A stretch of 64,000 bases of DNA from JAKALX01 sp964508715 (lineage in GTDB: Bacteria > Chloroflexota > Dehalococcoidia > Tepidiformales > Tepidiformaceae): positions 121,249 through 185,248 of the forward strand of contig CAZDUX010000006.1 of the NCBI GenBank assembly GCA_964508715.1, given 5' to 3'. Both the position numbers and the translations under genes were made by a program. The notes beneath the pieces were generated by a model. It saw nothing but the letters and a program-made list of their open reading frames with translations. It was not told the DNA's origin and ran no database searches. Position 1 is the first letter of the stretch, and each line of letters begins with the position of its first letter. Shown piece after piece: positions 51,523-59,876 of the stretch.

Positions 51523-52038
51523 ATGACGCGTCCGCATCTCCATCCCTACGTGGGCCGCGACGAGGTCCGCCGTGCCATCGAACGGGTGAGCCCGGCAGCC
51601 GGGCCACTCGTCCATCCGCAGCGCGTCATCGATGGGCTTCGTGCAGAGCGCCCGATGTTCCAGCGCTTCAACGGCTGGCTCGCCGACCACATCGTGGGGC
51701 TCGCGGGGACGATGGGCTTTTTCTACTTCCTCTGCCTGGTGATGGGCGGATGGGCGTTGTGGCAGAGCTGGATAGCCGGGGATACCGGGTTCGATCCGTA
51801 CCCGTATGCATTCCTCTTTTTCATCCTCGGCGGGATCATGCAATCGCTCTTCGTGCCAACGATGCTGACCGCTTCGAACCGGGTGGCAGAGCGGGACCGC
51901 ATCAAGGATGAGACCGACCACCGTGCGTGGGCGCATCTCTACGATGTGAACGACGAGCAACTGGTGCTGCTCCGCAGGCTCGTGGACGAACTGCTGGCCG
52001 GGGACCGAAGTAGCGATCCAAACCCGCCGATAGCGTAG
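51523..52038 (+). CDS. DUF1003-like membrane protein
   Basis: 171 aa. Two transmembrane helices ('FNGWLADHIVGLAGTMGFFY'... and 'YAFLFFILGGIMQSLFVPTM') followed by 'TASNRVAERDRIKDETDHRA', which matches the DUF1003 pattern SQNRQxxxDR. Function unknown. It is 36 bp before the SDR gene. Confidence 0.72.
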   Translation: MTRPHLHPYVGRDEVRRAIERVSPAAGPLVHPQRVIDGLRAERPMFQRFNGWLADHIVGLAGTMGFFYFLCLVMGGWALWQSWIAGDTGFDPYPYAFLFFILGGIMQSLFVPTMLTASNRVAERDRIKDETDHRAWAHLYDVNDEQLVLLRRLVDELLAGDRSSDPNPPIA

Positions 52039-52075
52039 GATTCAGGCCATCATCCTGAATCGGAGTGCATCTTCT

Positions 52076-53002
52076 ATGGCAGTTCGGCTTGATGGGCAGG
52101 TTGCCCTCGTAACCGGTGCGGGCCGCGGCCTCGGCCGGGCCTACGCCCTCGACCTCGCGAAGCACGGCGCAAAGGTCGTCATCAATGACTTCGGCGGGAG
52201 CGTCTCGGGCGAAGGTGCCGACGAATCGCCCGCGCAGCAGGTTGTCAACGAGATCAAGGCGATGGGCGGCGACGCTATCGCCAATGGTGGCGACGTTGGC
52301 AGCTACGAAGACTGCTACAACATGATCAAGCTGGCAATGGACACCTGGGGGCGGCTCGATGCCGTCGTGGCCAACGCGGGTATCCTCCGCGACCTCGCCA
52401 TCCACAACATGGCCGAGAACGACTGGGACATGGTCATCCGTGTGCACCTGAAACAGTGCTACAACCTGGCCCATCATGTGTGGCCGGTCTTCCGCCAGCA
52501 GTCCTATGGCCGCCTCGTGATGGCGACCTCCACCTCGGGCCTCATCGGCAACTTCGGGCAGGGCAACTATGGCGCGGCGAAAGCCGGCATGTATGGCCTG
52601 ATGAACGTCCTCAAGCTCGAGGGTGAGAAGTACAACATCAACGTCAACCTCATCTCGCCCGGCGCCGCGACGCGCATGACCAACAACCTGATGGGCGCAC
52701 AGGGCCAGGATGCCGATGAGCGCGCGATCGTGATGGGCCCGGAGCACGTTGCCCCGGCGGTGACCTACCTTTCGTCGCCGCAGTGCCAGGAGAGCGGTGT
52801 CTGCATCAACGCCTCCGGCGGCCACTACAGCCGCATCGCCATCGTCCGCAACAACGGTGTGGACTACGACCCGCACACCCACAAGGATGCGGACTGGTTC
52901 GAGCAGAACTGGGGCACGATCACGGACCTGACGGGCGCCTACGCACCGTGGTCGTTCCGCGAATCGCGCGAGCAGCACTACGCGGCGAAGAAGCAGGGCT
53001 AA
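52076..53002 (+). CDS. SDR-family (3R)-hydroxyacyl-CoA dehydrogenase-like protein
   Basis: 308 aa, longer than classical SDRs. 'GQVALVTGAGRGLGRAYALD' binds NAD(P); 'VINDFGGSVSGEGADESPAQ' and 'AVVANAGILRDLAIHNMAEN' are typical of the peroxisomal-type multifunctional enzyme 2 dehydrogenase domain; catalytic 'FGQGNYGAAKAGMYGL' (YxxxK) and 'SPGAATRMTNNLM' follow. Likely acts on hydroxyacyl-CoA. It ends at a strong terminator. Confidence 0.88.
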   Translation: MAVRLDGQVALVTGAGRGLGRAYALDLAKHGAKVVINDFGGSVSGEGADESPAQQVVNEIKAMGGDAIANGGDVGSYEDCYNMIKLAMDTWGRLDAVVANAGILRDLAIHNMAENDWDMVIRVHLKQCYNLAHHVWPVFRQQSYGRLVMATSTSGLIGNFGQGNYGAAKAGMYGLMNVLKLEGEKYNINVNLISPGAATRMTNNLMGAQGQDADERAIVMGPEHVAPAVTYLSSPQCQESGVCINASGGHYSRIAIVRNNGVDYDPHTHKDADWFEQNWGTITDLTGAYAPWSFRESREQHYAAKKQG

Positions 53003-53027
53003 CTGCCCAACCGGCATCGTGAGCAGC

Positions 53028-53060
53028 ATGAGGGGCCGCCCAACCTGGGCGGCCCCTCAT
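53028..53060. terminator. 15-bp perfect bidirectional terminator hairpin
   Basis: ATGAGGGGCCGCCCA (53028-53042) pairs exactly with TGGGCGGCCCCTCAT (53046-53060) around ACC. It separates the SDR gene from the convergent LuxR/redoxin gene. Confidence 0.85.
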
Positions 53061-53092
53061 CGTTGGGTGCCAGGCTCGGCACGCGGAACTCA

Positions 53093-54508
53093 TCAATAGC
53101 GGGGCGGCCCCCAGCGAGGATCGGGACGCTCGCTCACACCAGGGGTGCCAAGACAGGTGCTTCCGTGGCTGTCGCTGTTCGAACCATCGGGACACGTGGT
53201 GTTGCGCCAGGTAACGCGGGACAGTGCGGCCATGCCGAGGTCGGCGCCGCTAAGGTTGGCCCCGGTAAAATCGGCCCCTTCCAGGAATGCACCATGGAAG
53301 CCGGCATTACTGAGGTTGGCGCCAATGAACCGCACATCACCCACCTGGGCCCCGGCGAAGCTCGCGGCGACGGCCGACACACCATCGAGCCTCGAGCCGG
53401 CGAGTGCGGAGCCAGAGAACTGAGCACCATCCAGCCGGCAGCCACGGAAATCGATATTCGAGAGGTTGCCGCCGAACGCACCGCCGCTGAGGTCGCAGTT
53501 GCCTTTGTCGCCCGCCACCAGGTTGGGGAAGTTCTGCCAGCCGCAAAGGAGACCGTCGGTCCCGCGAATTGCGGTGGCCGGGCAAGCCTCGGGCCGCTGG
53601 TTCAGGCCCCCAACGGGCGTGGGCGGCGGATTGATGGGCTGAACACGGACGCCGGCATAGAAGAACGGCCGCTGGAACTCCTCCTCCACGTGCACGCCCT
53701 CAACGCGTTCCTGGAGGACACCATCCGGACCGATGAAGACATAGCCAGGGATATCCGCCGGCTGGTAATGGCGCTCGACATCCCCCCCGTGCCAGTCGGA
53801 AAGGCCTACGGCTGTACTCCCCTGGTTTCCAAGCATCGCGACGGTGACGGTTCGTTCACTTTCGGGCGTGATCGCCAGTACCTTCACCGGTTGATCCGTG
53901 GTTCCCAGCATCTGGCTGAGGAGGGCCAGTTGGCCGGGGCAAGCGGAACAGGATTCGCCTGCACGGACGAAGGCGACGACGACGGCGCTTCCCCGGTAGT
54001 CGGAGAGCCGGTGGAGAACCGATGGGTCGCGGACGTCGGGCAAGGCAAAATCGGGGGCTGGTCGGCCGACTTCCGGGGCAAAGGTGTCGATCATACCGGG
54101 GGCGGCAGGCGCGAGGGTTGGGGCCGGGGTTGGCGGAGGCGGGGGATCGTCAATCGCGTCCGCGCCACCGAAGAGGACAGCCCCGGCGATCGCCCCTCCC
54201 GTGATGCCCACAGCGGCGGTGACTCCCCCCGCGACCTTCAACGCGCCAAGGCCGAGCAGTCCACGGACCCAGCGACGAGAGCGGCCAAGGGGGCTGCGCT
54301 CGCGGCACCAGTATATGGCGACATCATCGCGGGACTCGACGCCAAGCTTGGTGATGAGTTCACTAACGTGCCATTTTGCTGTCGCGAAGGTTATCCCGAG
54401 TTCGGCTGCGATTTCGGCGTTGGTTAGCCCGCGTGCAACGAGATCAAGGACATCGCGCTCGCGCGGGCTCCAACGTACAGGGGCGGGGGTACGCGCTCCA
54501 CTTCCCAT
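53093..54508 (-). CDS. membrane-anchored LuxR-HTH / redoxin / pentapeptide-repeat fusion
   Basis: 471 aa. Residues 13-70: LuxR-type HTH ('ERDVLDLVARGLTNAEIAAE', 'GITFATAKWHVSELITKLGV'). Residues 82-115: one transmembrane segment rich in Gly/Ala ('GLLGLGALKVAGGVTAAVGI'). Then a Pro-rich stretch, followed by a TlpA/peroxiredoxin-like domain ('GRPAPDFALPDVRDPSVLHR') with Cys187-x-x-Cys190 in 'RAGESCSACPGQLALL'. From about 345 to 435 a pentapeptide-repeat domain ('LSNIDFRGCRLDGAQFSGSA', 'ANLSNAGFHGAFLEGADFTG'). The likely topology is DNA-binding inside, redox and repeat domains outside. A direct thiol-to-DNA sensor is inferred, not shown. Confidence 0.85.
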   Translation of the reverse strand: MGSGARTPAPVRWSPRERDVLDLVARGLTNAEIAAELGITFATAKWHVSELITKLGVESRDDVAIYWCRERSPLGRSRRWVRGLLGLGALKVAGGVTAAVGITGGAIAGAVLFGGADAIDDPPPPPTPAPTLAPAAPGMIDTFAPEVGRPAPDFALPDVRDPSVLHRLSDYRGSAVVVAFVRAGESCSACPGQLALLSQMLGTTDQPVKVLAITPESERTVTVAMLGNQGSTAVGLSDWHGGDVERHYQPADIPGYVFIGPDGVLQERVEGVHVEEEFQRPFFYAGVRVQPINPPPTPVGGLNQRPEACPATAIRGTDGLLCGWQNFPNLVAGDKGNCDLSGGAFGGNLSNIDFRGCRLDGAQFSGSALAGSRLDGVSAVAASFAGAQVGDVRFIGANLSNAGFHGAFLEGADFTGANLSGADLGMAALSRVTWRNTTCPDGSNSDSHGSTCLGTPGVSERPDPRWGPPRY

Positions 54509-54558
54509 GCCGGCAGCGTAGCCGGTGAACGGAAGCGCGTGCCCATCCTATTAGATAG

Positions 54559-54573
54559 ATGACGAAAAGTCAT
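54559..54573. repeat. short inverted repeat upstream of the LuxR/redoxin gene
   Basis: ATGAC-gaaaa-GTCAT lies about 50 bp upstream of the LuxR/redoxin start, in an AT-rich patch. It could be part of an operator, perhaps for autoregulation, but the arms are only 5 bp. Confidence 0.25.
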
Positions 54574-54684
54574 TGAGCCGGCAGGCCGAAGCCGCTCACC
54601 CGGCGGCAGCTGATTCCAGGCCGTGAAGGGAGGTTGGTTCGCGAGTGCGATTGGCCGGACGTCATCCCGATCGCTCTGCCCCTG

Positions 54685-55719
54685 CTACCCCACCTCTTTC
54701 ACGAGTTCCATGAAGCGGCCGAGTGTCTCGATACGCTCGGCGGCCGTCTTGCCCTCGGGCTGGACGCGCATCGTGTTCACACCTGCGGCCTTATGGGCGC
54801 GGATGCGTGCTTTCACCATCTCATCCGTGCCGAGGAGGTTCGTGAGGGTGACCATCTCGTCGGGGACGTTGGCGGCGGCCTCTTCGCGCTTTCCTTCGAG
54901 CCAGAGGCGCTGCACTTCGAGGGCAGTCTCGGTGTAGCCGGCGCGCTTGTAGGCGTCGTTGTAGAAGTTGTGCTGGCGCGAGCCCATAGCCCCGAGGGTG
55001 AAAGCAAGGCCTGGCCGGCGAGGGGCGATGAGGCGCTCGAGGTCGTCACCAAAGGCGATAACGCCCGCCGCGACCTGGAGGTCGATGTCGGTGAGCTGCT
55101 TGCCAGCGCGCTTTGCCCCGCTCGCGATCCGCTCGAAGAAGACACTGGCGTGTTCGGGGATGAACGATGTGCCGATCCAGCCATCGGCGATTTCGCCGGT
55201 CATCTCCAGGCTCTTCGGGCTGAGCGTGGCCAGGTAGATGGGCACGTTGCGAGGGCGGGCGGAGGTCTTGAGCGCCTTCCCTTCGCCGCCGGGGAGGGGG
55301 AGCGTGAAGATCTTGCCGTTGTAGGCGACGCGTTCGCCACGGGTCGCCATGCGCACGATCTCGACCGTTTCGCGGATACGCTGGACGGCGCCCTTGAATG
55401 GCACCCCATGCCACCCCTCGACGACCTGGGGGCCGCTCGCGCCGAGGCCGAGGATGAAGCGGTCGTTCGACATGGAGGCGAGCGCCATGGAGATCATGGC
55501 GATATTGGCCGGGGTGCGGGCGGCAGCCTGGATGATACCCGTGCCGAGCTTGATGCGGCTCGTCTTTGCGGCCATGTAGCTGATGGGGGTGGCGGCATCG
55601 TGCCCCCACGTCTCGGCTGACCATGCGCTGTCGGCGCCGAGGCGCTCGGCCTCCTGGATGAATGCGGCGGCTTCGGCCCAATCTTCGTTGACGGGCGCAA
55701 GGCCCACGGCGACTTTCAT
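54685..55719 (-). CDS. LLM-class F420-dependent oxidoreductase
   Basis: 344 aa. Luciferase-like TIM barrel: 'FIQEAERLGADSAWSAETWG', 'TSRIKLGTGIIQAAARTPAN', 'RFILGLGASGPQVVEGWHGV' and 'IAPRRPGLAFTLGAMGSRQH'. Family members bind F420 and transfer hydride to varied substrates. Together with the PNPOx-fold genes it points to an F420-making organism, though no F420 biosynthesis gene is here. Confidence 0.9.
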   Translation of the reverse strand: MKVAVGLAPVNEDWAEAAAFIQEAERLGADSAWSAETWGHDAATPISYMAAKTSRIKLGTGIIQAAARTPANIAMISMALASMSNDRFILGLGASGPQVVEGWHGVPFKGAVQRIRETVEIVRMATRGERVAYNGKIFTLPLPGGEGKALKTSARPRNVPIYLATLSPKSLEMTGEIADGWIGTSFIPEHASVFFERIASGAKRAGKQLTDIDLQVAAGVIAFGDDLERLIAPRRPGLAFTLGAMGSRQHNFYNDAYKRAGYTETALEVQRLWLEGKREEAAANVPDEMVTLTNLLGTDEMVKARIRAHKAAGVNTMRVQPEGKTAAERIETLGRFMELVKEVG

Positions 55720-55753
55720 GGCGATCTCCCGGTGGTTTGGTGGGAGTTTACCC

Positions 55754-55886
55754 GGGCGAGGGGGCGAATGGGCGAATGGGCGAATGGGCGAGAGGGCGAA
55801 AGGGCGAGAGGGCGAATGGGCGAGAGGGCGAAAGGGCGAATGGGCAAGAGGGCGAAAGGGCGAGGGGGCGAATGGGCGAATGGGCG
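55754..55886. repeat. degenerate 8-bp tandem repeat (GGGCGANN)
   Basis: About 16 consecutive units of GGGCGAAT, GGGCGAGA, GGGCGAAA and similar, each 8 bp, lie between the LLM gene start and the lipoprotein stop. The unit is not a multiple of three, so it is not coding. Runs of this kind slip during replication and vary in length between strains. Confidence 0.9.
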
Positions 55887-55907
55887 ACGCCCGCCGGCCG
55901 GCGGTCG

Positions 55908-56594
55908 CTACGGTGTCGCTGTGGCGAGGCCGGGCCCGAGGCTTCCGAAGATGCTGCTACCGTCGTCTGAGAACTCATCGAGTTCCTTGCAATCGGGGTT
56001 GTTTTTCGCGATCTTCTCGAGGCGGTCGTTAATCGCCTTCGGCATCTCCGGGAACATGTTGTCTCCGAGCCCCTCTATCGACGGGTCATCGAATTTCCCC
56101 GACTTCAGGGCCTTGACTGCGGCGTCCATCTGGGTGACAGCGTTCGCGTGCCATTCCTTTAAGTCCTTTGGGGGCTTGAGGTTCTTGAAGTCCCTGGCGA
56201 ACTGTTCGAAGGCGGGCGCAAGGTTGACGAAAAACGCCTCGAAGAACTTGCCGAGGTCATCGAGCGATTCGGCTGTTGCCGAGGGCGTCACCTTGTCCAT
56301 GTCGCCCATCAGCTTCGTGACGAAGGTCTGGGCGGCCTTGCACATGCCGCTCACGAACTCCTCGTCGCTGCCAGTTGCGCCGCCATTTTTCGGACTGGCC
56401 GTCTTCCCGCTTTTCGTTGTCGAGCCCGGTTTCGCCGTGGACCCGGCCTCTGTGGTAGATGCCGGGGAATCGCCCCGGTCGCCGGAGCCGCCGGAATTGT
56501 CGTCGTCGCCGCTACAGGCGGCAGCGAAGAGGCCGAGCCCGAGCACCAGCATGAGCATGGCGGGCAGCAGCGCGAATCGAAAACGGTCGGTCAC
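55908..56594 (-). CDS. predicted lipoprotein, unknown function
   Basis: 228 aa from GTG 56594. The signal sequence 'MLMLVLGLGLFAAACSGDDD' ends in a lipobox (LFAAAC), so it is probably lipid-anchored outside the membrane. A Gly/Ser/Thr/Lys-rich linker follows, then a helical domain ('EEFVSGMCKAAQTFVTKLMG', 'KEWHANAVTQMDAAVKALKS'). No known family recognised. It lies beside the 8-bp tandem repeat. Confidence 0.75.
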   Translation of the reverse strand: MTDRFRFALLPAMLMLVLGLGLFAAACSGDDDNSGGSGDRGDSPASTTEAGSTAKPGSTTKSGKTASPKNGGATGSDEEFVSGMCKAAQTFVTKLMGDMDKVTPSATAESLDDLGKFFEAFFVNLAPAFEQFARDFKNLKPPKDLKEWHANAVTQMDAAVKALKSGKFDDPSIEGLGDNMFPEMPKAINDRLEKIAKNNPDCKELDEFSDDGSSIFGSLGPGLATATP

Positions 56595-56918
56595 GTGAAC
56601 TCCTCGTGGGGCCAGGGGGCTTCGGGCCATTATCGGCATGCTTCGGCTATCGCAGTACTCGGGGTTTCCTCGCATCTTTGTCCGGGAGCCCCAGGGACGG
56701 ACCGGCCACCTCGCGCTGCCAGCAATCCGCAAGGGATGGGGTGAATCGCAAGTTTCTGCGCCCGCGCGATTCGGGGCTGGGCACCTCGAGAGCCTGCATG
56801 GGGCTGCAAGCACGCGCGCGGGGGTTGTAACCGGGTTCGGCTCGCCCGGGCGGTAGCGTGGGATCGCTGCGGAAACGGAAATGCCCGGGCCACCTGCCCG
56901 CTGGCCGGAGCCCTGCCT

Positions 56919-57068
56919 GTGAGAGTCCTCCTCGTAACCGTGATGCTCCAGTTCTTTCTGTTGGCGTTCGCGATGAACGACGAGCAGCGAAAGTTCGCGC
57001 CCGGGCAATGGATGGTGCTCGGGATCGCGGTCATTGGCATGGCGTTCGCCGGGTCGCTCCTGGTCTAG
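56919..57068 (+). CDS. small two-helix membrane protein
   Basis: 49 aa, GTG start, with GGAG nine bases upstream. Two hydrophobic helices, 'VLLVTVMLQFFLLAFAM' and 'MVLGIAVIGMAFAGSLLV', joined by a charged loop 'NDEQRKFAPGQ'. No named family. It lies between the lipoprotein and the helical hypothetical gene. The frame is closed by a TAG 9 bp before the next possible ATG. Coding status is likely but unproven. Confidence 0.55.
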   Translation: MRVLLVTVMLQFFLLAFAMNDEQRKFAPGQWMVLGIAVIGMAFAGSLLV

Positions 57069-57166
57069 CCGGGGGTATGCAGGCGATGCCACGGATCCTT
57101 CGGGAGCCGGATGTTCCTTTCCCGGACGTTTCGCGGTTCTCGCGTGCGTCGGCTATCCTCAGGCTG

Positions 57167-57562
57167 ATGCCAGAGCAGTACGCAGCCACCGACAAGCGCA
57201 CCGGGCTCGAAGTTTCCGTGACTGGCGAATTCCCGCCGCAGCACGAGGACCGCATTCGCATTGCACGGACGACGCAGCTTTTCACGCGGCTGATGTCGAC
57301 CATTCTCGCCACTGAGAACGAGACGCTCCGGCGCGAGCGCTTTCATGCGATCGAAACGCAGCTCGAAATGGCCGACGCTCTCATTCGCGAGGACATGGAA
57401 GAGGTGCAGCGGTTGATGCGCGCGACGCTCGAGAAAATGGGCATCACCCCCGAACAAATGGACGAGATGGCCAGGAGGCTGATCGACCAGCTTCGCCAGA
57501 CGGGCGAAGGGCCTGGCTTCCCCGGGCTCGATGAGCCGCCGCCGGGGCCGGGCAACAACTGA
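57167..57562 (+). CDS. hypothetical helical protein
   Basis: 131 aa from ATG 57167 (in-frame ATGs upstream at 57077 and beyond add weakly coding sequence). N-terminal short strand region 'DKRTGLEVSVTGEFPPQHED' is followed by a long helix or coiled coil ('TENETLRRERFHAIETQLEM', 'EDMEEVQRLMRATLEKMGIT') and a Pro/Gly tail. No signal or membrane segment. Function unknown. Confidence 0.6.
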   Translation: MPEQYAATDKRTGLEVSVTGEFPPQHEDRIRIARTTQLFTRLMSTILATENETLRRERFHAIETQLEMADALIREDMEEVQRLMRATLEKMGITPEQMDEMARRLIDQLRQTGEGPGFPGLDEPPPGPGNN

Positions 57563-57602
57563 CGGAGCACCGGGATTCGCTCCCTCTCGAACGCTCGCCA
57601 GG

Positions 57603-58796
57603 TCAGCGGGCAGCGTGCACCTCGATAGCGGCGCGGTATGCGTCGAGGATGCCGGGCAGCACGCGATCCGGGCGAAAGGATTCGGCGCGGGCGAAACCGG
57701 CTTCCCTGAGCGCTGCCGAACGCGCGGGCGAGTCCAGCACCGAGGCGATTGCTTCGGCGAGCATGCGGGCAGCTTCCGGGTCGTCACTTTCGGCGGCCGA
57801 GACGGGCACCACGAGCCCCGCTGTGCCGGCAACCTCAGGGAGTGCGCCACCATCGCTCGCGACCACGGGCAGGCCGCAGGCCATCGCCTCGATGACGGGT
57901 ATGCCGAAACCCTCGTCACGGCTCGGCATGGCAAGCACCGACGAGGCGGAGTAAACGGCGCGGAGGGTCGCTGCCGGTACGCGGCCGAGTTCGACGATGT
58001 GCTTTGCCACGCCGAGGCGGTTTGCGAGTTCGTGTTCATGCCGCCCGAGGGGCGAACCGACGCGGAGGAGGGTCGCCCCTCGAAGCTCGGGCCGGGCCAG
58101 GGCGTGAAGGAGCAGGTCGAAGTGCTTGTAGTAGCCGAGATGGCCAACGCTCAGGATGAGCGGCCCCTCCGGCAAGCGGACTCCGGTGGTGGCAAGCGCC
58201 ATGCGGGCGCCCTCGATGCGCCGAAGACCCCGGCGAAGCATGTTGGGAACAACGGAAATCCGGTCCGGGTCCGCCCCCAGGTGGTGGATCATCCGCTGGC
58301 GGGTGGCCCCGGACACAGCGATGAGGTGCGACGCGTGGAGCATGGTGCGGACCGAATGGGAGAGGAGTCCCTTCTTGAGTGGCCCGAGGGGCGGCTCGAA
58401 GTACCGGGGCATCGAAAACGGCATCAGGTCGTGGCAGGTGACAACTGTGGCCGAGCGGCGGCCGAGGCGGCGCACGTGGTGGCCGAGCGCGTGGTCGGTG
58501 ATGTGAACGACCGGGAACGGGTGACGCCGGTGGTCGGCGAGGGCGGGCGAGCGCTTCCGGTAGCGGATGCGAAACCCATAGAGGACGGAAGGCGGATTGA
58601 ACCAGGGGACGAACGCCATCGATGGGCGGTACGTGCCATCGGCTTCGAGTGCCACTTCGAGGTTGCGTGCGTAACGGTTGATGCTGACCCATTGCCAGTT
58701 GGGGAAAGGTGCAGCCAGTAGTACCCGGCTGGCTGGGCCGCCCGGGTGCTCAGCATCTCCGCAACAGTCGCGGGATGGTGCCGTCACCCTTCGCAC
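57603..58796 (-). CDS. glycosyltransferase family 4 (GT-B)
   Basis: 397 aa, GTG start. GT-B fold: 'LLAAPFPNWQWVSINRYARN', 'HLIAVSGATRQRMIHHLGAD', 'PLILSVGHLGYYKHFDLLLH' and the E-x7-E nucleotide-sugar motif in 'PSRDEGFGIPVIEAMACGLP'. It transfers a sugar to an unknown, probably cell-surface acceptor. It is divergent from the acyltransferase and ATP-grasp pair. Confidence 0.9.
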   Translation of the reverse strand: MRRVTAPSRDCCGDAEHPGGPASRVLLAAPFPNWQWVSINRYARNLEVALEADGTYRPSMAFVPWFNPPSVLYGFRIRYRKRSPALADHRRHPFPVVHITDHALGHHVRRLGRRSATVVTCHDLMPFSMPRYFEPPLGPLKKGLLSHSVRTMLHASHLIAVSGATRQRMIHHLGADPDRISVVPNMLRRGLRRIEGARMALATTGVRLPEGPLILSVGHLGYYKHFDLLLHALARPELRGATLLRVGSPLGRHEHELANRLGVAKHIVELGRVPAATLRAVYSASSVLAMPSRDEGFGIPVIEAMACGLPVVASDGGALPEVAGTAGLVVPVSAAESDDPEAARMLAEAIASVLDSPARSAALREAGFARAESFRPDRVLPGILDAYRAAIEVHAAR

Positions 58797-58862
58797 GATA
58801 CCGGGCGGAACGCTTGTGACAACCTCCGCGGGCGCACATCATTCGAAGCCGGGGGATCGTCG

Positions 58863-59876
58863 ATGCCCGAAGTACGCACGATGGTAACTCGCTTGCTCGA
58901 ACGGGCATCGCAGGTACAACCCCTGCCACGAGGGGTGACCGTTTCCTGGCACACCAACCTCTCGTCTCCCGTATCCCGCCACTACACCGACTGTGGAGGG
59001 GATGAGTGGCTGCCCTACGATCTGTTCCGCGCGGTGTTCGAGAACCGCTCCCAGGGCTGCAAGACGATCGCGCTTCTCTGGCGGGGCGGGGCCCCATGGG
59101 CCTTCGTTCCGCTCCGTCGTGCTGGCCGGTACTGGGAGCCGCTCTTCGTTGGCGTCATACCGGAAACCGTACCGTTTCCATGTAACGGGCGCCGCGATGG
59201 TGCACTGGCGGCGCTCCGCCTGAACATCGGTGTGTGGCAGGATCTCGAGCCGCCCGTTGGACTGGAGAACCGGCGCTGGCTGAGCCGCTTTACGAGCTAT
59301 GAGCTCGACCTTCGCGATGACCCTGAACCCTACTGGCGTGCGCGCGATTTGTGGAAAACCATCAGGCAATCACTGCGGCGCGGGGCCGGACTCGAACTCG
59401 TGACGAACGACGGCGACGGGTGTGAGTGGACTATCAATCGCTGGCGCGACCGTTTCTCCAGGGTGAACCCCGGCGGTACCGTGACGAAATGGGCTGATCG
59501 CGCGGTGGTTGCGCGCTGGTCGCTGGCGAACGATTGGCAGATGCGGTCGTGGCATCTGCGCGATGGCAGCCGCTGGGTTGGGGGCCTGACAGGGTTCGTG
59601 CTGGGCGAGCGCCTAGTTTTCGGGACGATCTATCGTGACCCGGAGTACGACTGGTTTGGTGTTGGCCATCGCCTGTTCTATGAGGCGTTGGTGTGGGGAC
59701 GCCGGGAGGGCATTCCGATGGCATCCCTTGGTACGACATTCCCCTACAAGCGGCGATGGGCGCCAGGGTGTGGCTCACAATGGAGCTATGTCGTCGCGCC
59801 GTGGCCCGTGCATGCCTGGAACGGGGCTATCGAGCACGCGGGGAAGACGATCTGCCGGGGACGGGAGCGGCAATGA
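58863..59876 (+). CDS. GNAT/FemAB-like acyltransferase, probable
   Basis: 337 aa. It resembles the CelD/BcsL/FemAB type of GNAT proteins found in polysaccharide or peptide-modification clusters: 'WLPYDLFRAVFENRSQGCKT', 'GGLTGFVLGERLVFGTIYRD' and 'WFGVGHRLFYEALVWGRREG' with 'MASLGTTFPYKRRWAPGCGS'. No signal peptide. It overlaps the ATP-grasp gene by 4 nt (ATGA), so the two products probably act on the same molecule. The acceptor is unknown. Confidence 0.72.
   Translation: MPEVRTMVTRLLERASQVQPLPRGVTVSWHTNLSSPVSRHYTDCGGDEWLPYDLFRAVFENRSQGCKTIALLWRGGAPWAFVPLRRAGRYWEPLFVGVIPETVPFPCNGRRDGALAALRLNIGVWQDLEPPVGLENRRWLSRFTSYELDLRDDPEPYWRARDLWKTIRQSLRRGAGLELVTNDGDGCEWTINRWRDRFSRVNPGGTVTKWADRAVVARWSLANDWQMRSWHLRDGSRWVGGLTGFVLGERLVFGTIYRDPEYDWFGVGHRLFYEALVWGRREGIPMASLGTTFPYKRRWAPGCGSQWSYVVAPWPVHAWNGAIEHAGKTICRGRERQ

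Noticed and set aside
55754..55886. CRISPR array
   Set aside because: Units are 8 bp and contiguous, without spacers; it is a simple tandem repeat.
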